The position numbers and the translations under genes were made by a program. Below, piece after piece: positions 1 to 11,495 of a stretch of 64,000 bases of DNA; positions within the stretch are counted from its first letter, which is position 1, and each line of letters opens with the position of its first letter. The notes beneath the pieces are model-generated. The model saw only the letters and a list, made by a program, of their open reading frames with translations. It had not been told where the DNA came from and did not search any database. The stretch is from DASSBR01 sp035688265 (lineage in GTDB: Bacteria; Pseudomonadota; Gammaproteobacteria; Natronospirales; DASSBR01), in the NCBI GenBank assembly GCA_035688265.1, contig DASSNE010000058.1, forward strand, positions 1-64,000, given 5' to 3'.

Positions 1-1
1 G

Positions 2-139
2 ACAATCGAGCGCTACATTGATCAACACAACCAACAACCCAAGCCTTTCATTTGGACCGCCAGCGCCAACGACATCCTGGAAAAGGTCGTCCGCGCAAAT
101 CGCCGATTAAGCGCCAAACAGAATGACGCACTACACTAG
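2..139 (+). CDS. IS630-family transposase, C-terminal end (cut by window edge)
   Basis: The last 45 codons of a DDE transposase enter from the left edge. The residues around PFIWTASANDILEKV match the conserved C-terminus of IS630-type transposases, which insert at TA dinucleotides. The stop codon TAG at 137-139 lies within the left arm of a hairpin that belongs to the adjacent heptamer-repeat element, so the insertion sequence and the repeat abut directly. The catalytic part is outside the window, so intactness cannot be judged. Confidence 0.8.
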   Translation, partial: TIERYIDQHNQQPKPFIWTASANDILEKVVRANRRLSAKQNDALH

Positions 140-195
140 TACCAAGAGTTTGCTTCTCTTGTACTAGCCACTAGGCACTCAGCACTAGGTACTTT
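136..195. repeat. Inverted period-7 repeat element between IS630 and ftsH
   Basis: The right part reads as five degenerate heptamers (gtactag, ccactag, gcactca, gcactag, gtacttt; 161-195). The left part (136-148) pairs with 156-167 across a 7-nt loop with one bulged C, giving a 12-bp hairpin. The array ends exactly at the ftsH stop codon (TAA, 196-198 on the complement). It has the same build as the elements at 2829, 9793, 15786, 30848 and 62986. Confidence 0.75.
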
Positions 196-2133
<1,938 letters not shown>

Positions 2134-2193
2134 ATCGCTATCCTCGACGGCCACATATCGCAGCGGCTGCCTTCACGATACCCCTTCCGGTTG

Positions 2194-2820
2194 CTAAAAA
2201 CCATTATACAGACGGGCCAGCAGATAAACCTCGCGGCTGCGGGGCCGTGATGCGTCCGGCTTGCGGACCATGACTTTCCCAAATTGCCGGCGCATGCCCG
2301 CGACGAAGGCATCAAATCCTTCGCCCTGAAATACTTTTACCAAAAAATCCCCGCCCGGCTTCAGCCATTCGATGGCGAATTCCGCCGCGAGTTCCGCGAG
2401 CACCATCGCTCGCGGCTGGTCCACCGCGGCAACACCACTAATGTTGGGGGCCATGTCGGACAATACAAGGTCCACCGGACGGCCGCCCAGCGCGGCTTTG
2501 AGCGCCGCCAATGGTTCGGGTTCGCGAAAATCGCCGCGGATGAAATCGACGCCGGCGAGCGGCGGCATCTCCAGCAGGTCCAGCGCGAAGACGCGGCCAC
2601 CGCGCCCGACGCGCTCTGCCGCATACTGGCTCCAGCCGCCCGGCGCGGCGCCGAGGTCGACGACCGTCATCCCGGGCTTCAGCAGGCGGTACTTTTCGTC
2701 CAGTTCGGCGAGTTTGAACACGGCGCGAGAGCGCCGGTTTTCCTGCCGGGCGCGTTTGACGTAAGCATCCGAATGGTGTTCCGCCAGCCAGCGGCGGCTG
2801 CTTTTGGTACGTTTGGGCAT
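2194..2820 (-). CDS. rlmE: 23S rRNA (uridine-2'-O)-methyltransferase RlmE
   Basis: SAM-dependent heat-shock methyltransferase that modifies U2552 in the A-loop of 23S rRNA (by homology to E. coli RlmE/FtsJ). The 208-aa length is typical. The SAM motif is VVDLGAAPGGWSQ (about 54-65), and the K-D-K-E catalytic tetrad is present as K36, D122, K162 and E197. It precedes ftsH. The yhbY gene, often found divergently next to rlmE in enterics, is absent here; a heptamer-repeat element and greA occupy that place. Confidence 0.97.
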   Translation of the reverse strand: MPKRTKSSRRWLAEHHSDAYVKRARQENRRSRAVFKLAELDEKYRLLKPGMTVVDLGAAPGGWSQYAAERVGRGGRVFALDLLEMPPLAGVDFIRGDFREPEPLAALKAALGGRPVDLVLSDMAPNISGVAAVDQPRAMVLAELAAEFAIEWLKPGGDFLVKVFQGEGFDAFVAGMRRQFGKVMVRKPDASRPRSREVYLLARLYNGF

Positions 2821-2828
2821 GGGGAGAA

Positions 2829-2920
2829 GTTGCTAGTTGCTAGTTGCTAGTGCGAATTGAACGGAAACGCAATCGTTCTTGACTTAGTACTAGCGACCAG
2901 CGACTCAGCACTAGCGACTT
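2829..2920. repeat. Inverted period-7 repeat element between greA and rlmE
   Basis: Three perfect GTTGCTA heptamers plus a degenerate fourth (2829-2856) face a degenerate inverted array (2879-2920; on the complement GTCGCTA, GTGCTGA, GTCGCTG, GTCGCTA). A spacer of about 22 nt separates them. The right array begins directly at the greA stop codon (complement, TAA 2919-2921). The core contains TTCTTGACT, also found in the element at 62986. Confidence 0.75.
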
Positions 2921-3395
2921 ACTCGTACCTGACCTCAACAACCTCGAAATTCTTCTCCCCGCCCGGCGTCCGTACCGTCACCGCATCCCCTTCCATCTTG
3001 CCGATCAGCGCGCGGGCGATCGGCGAGTTGATCGAGATGCGCCCGGCCTTGATGTCGGCCTCGTCCTCGCCGACGATCTGGTAGGTCACTTCGCTGCCGC
3101 TGTCCTCATCTTCGAGGTTGACGGTCGCGCCGAACACGATCTTGCCGCCGGTGTTGAGCTTGGTCACGTCGATGATCTCGGCATTGCTCAGCTTGCCCTC
3201 GATCTCCTGGATGCGGCCCTCGATAAATCCCTGTTCCTCGCGCGCGGCGTGATACTCGGCGTTTTCCTTGAGGTCGCCGTGAGCGCGCGCCTCGGCAATC
3301 GCCGCAATCACCCGCGGCCGATCCTCGCTTTTCAGGCGCTTCAGTTCGTCGCGCAGGCTCTGCGCGCCGCGTACGGTCAGTGGCGTCCGGCTCAT
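2919..3395 (-). CDS. greA: Transcription elongation factor GreA
   Basis: Binds the RNA polymerase secondary channel and stimulates cleavage of backtracked transcripts. At 158 aa it shows the GreA N-terminal coiled coil with the acidic tip (ARAHGDLKENAEYHAARE) and the C-terminal FKBP-like domain with the GDAVTVRTP segment. It starts 2 bp after the carB stop, so carB and greA are almost certainly co-transcribed. This carAB-greA order is common in gammaproteobacteria. Confidence 0.97.
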   Translation of the reverse strand: MSRTPLTVRGAQSLRDELKRLKSEDRPRVIAAIAEARAHGDLKENAEYHAAREEQGFIEGRIQEIEGKLSNAEIIDVTKLNTGGKIVFGATVNLEDEDSGSEVTYQIVGEDEADIKAGRISINSPIARALIGKMEGDAVTVRTPGGEKNFEVVEVRYE

Positions 3396-3397
3396 TG

Positions 3398-6625
<3,228 letters not shown>

Positions 6626-6628
6626 GGC

Positions 6629-7042
6629 TTATTGAATCGGGGTTCGGGATTCGGGATTCGGGATTCGGGACGAAAGCGGGAGGCGCTCTCGAAGTGAAAT
6701 CTGTAACTTGCGCAACATCATACTTATGCGTTCCGATAGGGCCAGCAAATCATGCACGGCGGTCTCACCAGCAAGGTTCAGGTCACGGGATAACAGCAGT
6801 TGAGTTTCGACTTCGGCCATCGACCCCAGCGCGATTGAAATGAACCTCAAGTAGTCCCGCGTCGAGTCTCGCGCATGACCTTCCGCAATATTTGACGGCA
6901 CAGACACGGCTGCTCGCTGAATCTGTGACGTGAGGCCGTAGCGCTCATTGGCAGGAAAGCGAGATGTCAAAGCATAAATGCCTTTTACAAGCTCCATTGC
7001 TCGCACCCAGACTTCAAGATCGCGATAATTGCGGACGCTCAA
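6629..7042 (-). CDS. S23 / 23S rRNA intervening-sequence-type four-helix bundle protein
   Basis: A 137-aa protein of the S23/IVP four-helix-bundle family, recognised from YRDLEVWVRAMELVKGIY, FPANERYGLTSQIQRAA, VPSNIAEGHARDS and the following helices. Homologues lie in intervening sequences of 23S rRNA genes, and the related Avd protein partners the reverse transcriptase of diversity-generating retroelements. The start is TTG 7042, with GGAG seven bases upstream. Its first bases overlap the carA stop (TTGA). A longer in-frame extension into carA is unsupported. The C-terminal tail (SSRIPNPESRTPIQ) is encoded by the flanking heptamer array. The gene splits carA from carB and is bracketed by inverted GGGATTC arrays, which suggests it arrived as a unit. 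Molecular function unknown. Confidence 0.85.
   Translation of the reverse strand: MSVRNYRDLEVWVRAMELVKGIYALTSRFPANERYGLTSQIQRAAVSVPSNIAEGHARDSTRDYLRFISIALGSMAEVETQLLLSRDLNLAGETAVHDLLALSERISMMLRKLQISLRERLPLSSRIPNPESRTPIQ
6639..6673. repeat. GGGATTC heptamer array at the 3' end of the four-helix-bundle gene
   Basis: Five contiguous heptamers on the + strand (GGGGTTC, then three GGGATTC, then GGGACGA). The array lies inside the last codons of the four-helix-bundle gene and 14 bp from the carB start. It is the inverted counterpart of the array at 7065-7099. Confidence 0.85.
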
Positions 7043-8208
7043 CCCGACACTCCGGCCTTCTCTTCCCCGAATCCCGAATCCCGAGCCCCGAATCCCGATC
7101 TTTCCCGCTCCATCATCTCCACAAAATGCTCGAACAGCGGCCCGACGTCGTGCGGCCCCGGGCTCGCTTCGGGGTGGCCCTGGAACGCGAAGGCGGGCGC
7201 ATCCGTGCATTCAATGCCCTGGAGCGTCCCGTCGAAGAGCGACCGATGGGTGGCTTTCAGATTTGGCGGCAAAGTCGCCTCGTCGAGCGCAAAGCCGTGA
7301 TTCTGGCTGCTGATCATGACTTCGCCGGTGCGCAGATCCTGTACGGGGTGATTGGCGCCGTGGTGGCCGAATTTCATCTTGAGCGTGCGCGCGCCCATCA
7401 TGAGGCCCAGCAACTGGTGGCCGAGGCAGATGCCGAACTGCGGCATGCGCGCAGCCATGAACTCGCGCATCGCCTCGATTGCGTAGTCGCACGCTGCAGG
7501 GTCACCCGGCCCGTTCGACAGGAATACGCCGTCCGGCTGCATTGCGAGTACGTCCGCCGCCGGCGTTGTCGCCGGCACCACCGTCACCCGGCAGCCGCAA
7601 TCGACCAGCTTGCGCAGGATGTTGCGCTTCACGCCGAAATCGTAGGCGACGACGTTGAAGCGCGGCTCCGGCGCTTTCCCGGCGCCCCAGGTGGGCTGGT
7701 CCCACTCATAGGGTTCGGCCGTGCTGACGACTTTTGCGAGGTCCATGCCTTCGAGTCCCGGGAAGTCACGCGCGGCGGCGAGCGCCTGGTCGTCATCGAC
7801 CCGTCCCGCCATGATGCAGGCGTTCTGGGCGCCCTTCTCGCGCAGCAGGCGCGTCAGCTTTCGGGTATCGACGTCGGCGATCCCGACCTTGTTCTGCTCG
7901 ACGAGCCAGTCGCCCAGTGTGTGCTGCATGCGCCAGTTACTGGCTCGATACGGCACGTCGCGCACGATCAGGCCGTCGGCCTGCATGCGGTCCGACTCCA
8001 TATCCTCGGCATTGGTGCCGACGTTGCCGATATGCGGGAATGTGAGCGTAACGAGCTGGCGGGCGTATGACGGATCGCTCAGGATTTCCTGATAACCTGT
8101 CATCGCGGTATTGAAAACGACTTCGCCCACCGCTACGCCGGGGGCGCCAACGGATCGGCCGCGGAAGATTGTCCCGTCGGCAAGTGCAAGTATGGCCGGC
8201 TGATCCAA
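7039..8208 (-). CDS. carA: Carbamoyl-phosphate synthase, small (glutaminase) subunit
   Basis: Hydrolyses glutamine and passes ammonia to CarB. The N-terminal CarA domain (LALADGTIFRGRSVG) is followed by a class I glutamine amidotransferase domain with the nucleophile Cys261 in FGICLGHQ and the GHPEASPGP histidine/glutamate motif. The longest frame would add 21 residues, but TTG at 8208 has AGGAGG five to six bases upstream and yields MDQPAILALADG, the normal start (389 aa; E. coli 382). The last ~18 residues derive from a heptamer repeat array. The stop overlaps the TTG start of the next gene (TTGA). About 200 bp separate it from the divergent response regulator; I see no clear promoter elements there. 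Confidence 0.97.
   Translation of the reverse strand: MDQPAILALADGTIFRGRSVGAPGVAVGEVVFNTAMTGYQEILSDPSYARQLVTLTFPHIGNVGTNAEDMESDRMQADGLIVRDVPYRASNWRMQHTLGDWLVEQNKVGIADVDTRKLTRLLREKGAQNACIMAGRVDDDQALAAARDFPGLEGMDLAKVVSTAEPYEWDQPTWGAGKAPEPRFNVVAYDFGVKRNILRKLVDCGCRVTVVPATTPAADVLAMQPDGVFLSNGPGDPAACDYAIEAMREFMAARMPQFGICLGHQLLGLMMGARTLKMKFGHHGANHPVQDLRTGEVMISSQNHGFALDEATLPPNLKATHRSLFDGTLQGIECTDAPAFAFQGHPEASPGPHDVGPLFEHFVEMMERERSGFGARDSGFGEEKAGVSG
7065..7099. repeat. Inverted heptamer array (TCCCGAA) inside the 3' end of carA
   Basis: Five heptamers (CCCCGAA, TCCCGAA, TCCCGAG, CCCCGAA, TCCCGAT) in the opposite orientation to the array at 6639. They are translated as part of the CarA C-terminus (GFGARDSGFGE), an extension beyond the usual family end. 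The two arrays flank the four-helix-bundle gene. Confidence 0.85.
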
Positions 8209-8407
8209 GAATCCCTCCTGCAGCGGCGCGTTGGCCGCAGAAAGCCCTCGAACCCGAAAGGTTCGCGGCAAGAGTCAGAGATGATCCAGCGTCGGGAAAA
8301 AAATCGGCGTGAATCCGGGTGATTCTAATGAATGAGCGGCCGCGTGTCCATGGACCGAACCCTATCCGCTTTACATTCACCCGCGGATGATGGAAGCTTG
8401 GCGCGCC

Positions 8408-8776
8408 ATGAACAAGAAAGTTCTGATTGTCGAAGACGACCGCGAAGTGCGCGATTCCCTGACGAGCCTGCTGGAGATGGAAGGCTATTCGGCCGCCGTC
8501 GCCGACCACGGGCGCGACGCGCTCGACTACCTGCGCTCGCAAAAAGACCTGCCGTGCCTGATCCTGCTAGACCTGATGATGCCGGTGATGGACGGCTTCA
8601 CGTTCCGGGCGGAACAGAAGGCCGACGCTGCACTGGGCGGTATTCCCGTTGTCGTCATGTCAGCCGCCGGCAACATTCATGAAAAGTTGCCGGGGCTCGA
8701 AGCCAAAGCCTACCTGAAAAAGCCGATGGACTTCAGCGACGTGGTGAACGCGGTCGAGCGCTACTGCAACGCCTAG
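8408..8776 (+). CDS. Single-domain response regulator
   Basis: CheY-like receiver of 122 aa with nothing after the receiver fold. The acidic pair E9-D10-D11, phospho-acceptor D55 in LILLDLMMPVMDG, the VVVMSAA threonine/serine position and the K of YLKKP are all present. Two earlier ATGs at 8387 and 8390 would add residues without a good ribosome-binding site; I prefer ATG 8408 (MNKKVLIVEDD). No sensor kinase is adjacent, so the partner is unknown. It is divergent from carA and convergent with lipA, 5 bp apart. Confidence 0.85.
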   Translation: MNKKVLIVEDDREVRDSLTSLLEMEGYSAAVADHGRDALDYLRSQKDLPCLILLDLMMPVMDGFTFRAEQKADAALGGIPVVVMSAAGNIHEKLPGLEAKAYLKKPMDFSDVVNAVERYCNA

Positions 8777-8781
8777 CGGCC

Positions 8782-9792
8782 CTACGAAGCTTTGCGCGAT
8801 TCGTCAAGCCCGACGTTGTTCTTCTCGAACACGCGTTCGGCGCGGTAGCTGGAGCGCACCAGCGGCCCCGACACGCATTCCAGGAAGCCTTTCTCCAGGC
8901 CCCACTGGCGGTACTTCTCGAAATCCGCCGGCGGCACGTAACGCTCTACCGCCAGGTGGTTGATCGTCGGCCGCAGATATTGGCCGAAGGTGACGATATC
9001 GACGTCGGCCGCGCGCAGGTCGTCCATCGTCTCGCGGATTTCGTCCTCGGTTTCGCCAAGCCCCAGCATCAGGCTGGTTTTGGTCAGTACATCCGGCCGA
9101 TGCCGCTTGGCAAACGCCAGCACATCCAGCGTCTGCTCATAGCTTGCGCGCGGATCGCGTACCGGATGTGTCAGCCGGCGCACCGTCTCGACGTTCTGCG
9201 CGAAGACCTCCAGTCCTGAATCGACCACCGTCGCCACGTGCTCGTGGACGCCCTTGAAGTCCGGCGTCAGCGCCTCGACGGCAGTCGCGGGATTCATCTT
9301 CTTGATTTCGCGAATGCAGGCGGCATAGTGCGCCGCGCCGCCGTCCGCCAGATCGTCGCGGTCGACCGACGTCAGCACAATGTACTTCAGGTTCATCAGC
9401 CGCACCGATTCGGCCGCCTGGCGCGGCTCGTCCGGATCAAGCCAGCCGTGCGGATTACCGGTATCCACCGCGCAGAAGCGGCAGGCACGGGTGCAGACCG
9501 AGCCCATCAGCATGATGGTCGCGGTGCCGGCATTCCAGCACTCGCCGATATTCGGGCACATCGCGTCTTCGCACACCGTGCTCAGGCGGTGCTCGTGGAC
9601 GTTGCGCTTGACTGCCTCGTAGCCGGGGCCGGACGGCAGGCGCGCGCGCAGCCATTCCGGCTTGCGGCCGGTCGGCGCGGCCTGGGCATGCGGATTATGC
9701 TTGATACCGTCCTTGATCGCCGTGAAACCGTGTTCGGTCAGCCGCTTCATGCCGCTTTTGACGATGGGGATGCCTTTGAAAGAGGAAGACAT
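8782..9792 (-). CDS. lipA: Lipoyl synthase
   Basis: Radical-SAM enzyme inserting two sulfurs into protein-bound octanoyl groups. The auxiliary cluster cysteines (C74, C79, C85 in CEDAMCPNIGEC), the radical-SAM cysteines (C100, C104, C107 in CTRACRFC) and the C-terminal RSSY serine ligand are present. Length is 336 aa. Seven perfect GGTCAGT heptamers lie immediately before the ATG, leaving no Shine-Dalgarno for ATG 9792. An internal ATG at residue 15 (MKRLTEHG) is an alternative start. lipB lies far away at 62.4 kb. Confidence 0.96.
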   Translation of the reverse strand: MSSSFKGIPIVKSGMKRLTEHGFTAIKDGIKHNPHAQAAPTGRKPEWLRARLPSGPGYEAVKRNVHEHRLSTVCEDAMCPNIGECWNAGTATIMLMGSVCTRACRFCAVDTGNPHGWLDPDEPRQAAESVRLMNLKYIVLTSVDRDDLADGGAAHYAACIREIKKMNPATAVEALTPDFKGVHEHVATVVDSGLEVFAQNVETVRRLTHPVRDPRASYEQTLDVLAFAKRHRPDVLTKTSLMLGLGETEDEIRETMDDLRAADVDIVTFGQYLRPTINHLAVERYVPPADFEKYRQWGLEKGFLECVSGPLVRSSYRAERVFEKNNVGLDESRKAS

Positions 9793-9904
9793 GGTCAGTG
9801 GTCAGTGGTCAGTGGTCAGTGGTCAGTGGTCAGTGGTCAGTGGCTGCCATTTTAACCTTCCCGACGCCGCTCTTCACCCCTTACCTCTAACCGCTCACCC
9901 CTGC
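9793..9904. repeat. Inverted period-7 repeat element between the EVE/DUF3883 gene and lipA
   Basis: Seven perfect GGTCAGT units (9793-9841) abut the lipA start codon. After a 30-nt spacer, a degenerate inverted array follows (9872-9904: cttcacc, ccttacc, tctaacc, gctcacc, cctgccc). The second array contains the TAG stop (9887-9889, complement) of the EVE/DUF3883 gene. The left array replaces the expected ribosome-binding region of lipA. Confidence 0.85.
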
Positions 9905-11275
9905 CCCGGGTTCCTTCCGCTCCCGCGGAAGGAATTGCAGGCACTCGCGCAAGTCGCCCTGCACCATGTACAGCTTCGGGTCCCAGCAGAAATGAAACAC
10001 GCGGTACAGGTAGAAATGCTCGCCGCGGCGGTAACCGGCGACCAGCGCGCGCGGATCCACCAGCACCGGAAACCGGCGGCTGTATTGCGTGGCCGCGACG
10101 CGGATGTAGCGCTTCTCGCCACTGGTTTCGAACGACTGGATGTCGCAGCCCTCGTCGTCCCCGGCCCCGCGCCCAAGCAAACGGACCTGCCGTGCGAGCG
10201 CATCGCACTGCGCCTGCTTCAGGCGCGCGCGCTCGAACGCCAGCGCAAACCGGCAGCCGGCTTCGCGCAGCGCGGTGAAACGCTCCTCGCGCCGCTGAAA
10301 GCCGCCGAAGGTCGGGAAATGCGCCCGCCCCGCGAGATACGCCTCAACCCGAAAATCGTTGTTCAGCGGCGGCGGCGCCCACACGCCCTGCAGATCGACG
10401 ATCTCCTCCGGTACCCGCACGCGCCGCACCGCCGCCTCGCCGAGCCAGACGCGTGCCAGCCGCGCCCGCTCGCGGTCGAGAAACTGCACCAGCCGGCGTC
10501 GCAACGCGCGCGTCGCCCGCGCCACCGGCGGGTATGCGTCCAGAAACGGCAGGCCGCAGTGCAGCAACACTGCGCTGATCTCGGCGAAGTATGCGCGAAT
10601 CACGGCTTCGCTGAGCGCGCCGAAGGCGTTCATCAGCGCAGTGAAGTGCCGCGCCTGTCCCAGGACTTCGCCGCGCACCCCGGCCTCGAGCATTGTCAGG
10701 TAATGCTCGAACAAGGCGTCGAACATGCGGTTCTGGTCGCGGGTGGCGGCAGATTCGGCCGTCGTCGGAACCGGCCGCGCCGGTGTCTGCTCGGGTCGCG
10801 GGGCGTCCGGCGTCGGCTGCCGCGCCACCGCCAGGCCGAAATGATCCGCCCAGGCCGCTTCGAGTTCGGCGGCGACGGGCTCGGGCAGCGTCCGGCCGGA
10901 GGTCCCCTCCTCCCAGCGGTACTTGCCCAGCACGCCGTGGGCCAGATCGCGGCGCGTCAGCGGCATCGCCACATCCGGGTCGGTCAGCATGTCGAAGCGG
11001 ACTTCCGCATACAGCCCACCGCCTCGGCCGCTATCCTGGGCGACCAGATCCGGTGCCTCATGACTGCCGCGCATGATGCGCCCCGAGGCGAAAATGCCGG
11101 TCGGGAAGCGATTCAGGCGTAACAGGAAAAAGCGGTCGCGGGCCCGGATCCGGCGATTGCTGCCGGCGCTCCAGCGGGCGGTCACCGGCCGTCCGTGCAT
11201 GAAGCCATGCAGCAGATCGGGCAAATCGCTCCAGCTCCAGCGGTCCGGATTCCATACCAGCAGATGCGTTGCCAT
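9887..11275 (-). CDS. EVE-like domain / DUF3883 (degenerate restriction-nuclease-like) protein
   Basis: A 462-aa protein. Residues 1-130 resemble EVE/PUA-like modules that read modified bases (HLLVWNPDRWSW, RARDRFFLLRLNRFPTGIFASG). Residues about 330-460 resemble DUF3883, a PD-(D/E)xK-like module (GCDIQSFETSGEKRYIRV, then FYLYRVFHFCWDPKLYMVQGDL). Relatives usually read YIEVKTT at the catalytic strand; here it is YIRVAAT, so acidic and lysine catalytic residues appear lost. The middle (about 150-330) is helical with a proline-rich linker and is not recognised. It stands alone between lipA and prc. A modified-DNA sensor or defence relic is plausible, but function is inferred. The C-terminal GAGVSG is encoded by repeat DNA. 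Confidence 0.6.
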   Translation of the reverse strand: MATHLLVWNPDRWSWSDLPDLLHGFMHGRPVTARWSAGSNRRIRARDRFFLLRLNRFPTGIFASGRIMRGSHEAPDLVAQDSGRGGGLYAEVRFDMLTDPDVAMPLTRRDLAHGVLGKYRWEEGTSGRTLPEPVAAELEAAWADHFGLAVARQPTPDAPRPEQTPARPVPTTAESAATRDQNRMFDALFEHYLTMLEAGVRGEVLGQARHFTALMNAFGALSEAVIRAYFAEISAVLLHCGLPFLDAYPPVARATRALRRRLVQFLDRERARLARVWLGEAAVRRVRVPEEIVDLQGVWAPPPLNNDFRVEAYLAGRAHFPTFGGFQRREERFTALREAGCRFALAFERARLKQAQCDALARQVRLLGRGAGDDEGCDIQSFETSGEKRYIRVAATQYSRRFPVLVDPRALVAGYRRGEHFYLYRVFHFCWDPKLYMVQGDLRECLQFLPRERKEPGAGVSG

Positions 11276-11387
11276 TGATACCCGTTTGAAGAATTGTGGG
11301 GCCGTCCCCGATTCAATTTATGTCCCCGCAGCGTCACCATAAGCGCCACAGCTATTGAAAAGCGGCGTGCAGCATGAGCCGTGAAAC

Positions 11388-11396
11388 TGCTATGAT
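11388..11396 (+). promoter_or_regulatory. Possible extended -10 promoter for prc
   Basis: TGC followed by TATGAT fits an extended -10 element about 100 bp upstream of the prc start. No convincing -35 box is present at 17 bp. The rest of the 220-bp gap (11276-11495) shows nothing else I can name. Confidence 0.35.
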
Positions 11397-11495
11397 CGGC
11401 ATCATGCACCGCCAGATTTCTCCGGGCAATGCCGCCGGACCGTCCCGTTCCGCCGCCCGCTCCCGGTAATCCAACTTCAGGAATCGTTACAGCCC

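Noticed and set aside
6629..7042. Diversity-generating retroelement around the Avd-like protein
   Set aside because: No reverse transcriptase and no template/variable repeat pair could be seen in the window.
6629..7210. 193-residue version of the four-helix-bundle protein starting inside carA
   Set aside because: The extra N-terminal residues are carA read in another frame; TTG 7042 has a ribosome-binding site and gives the family start.
9793..9841. Heptamer arrays as possible CRISPR
   Set aside because: Units are 7 bp and contiguous with no unique spacers, and there are no cas genes in the window.
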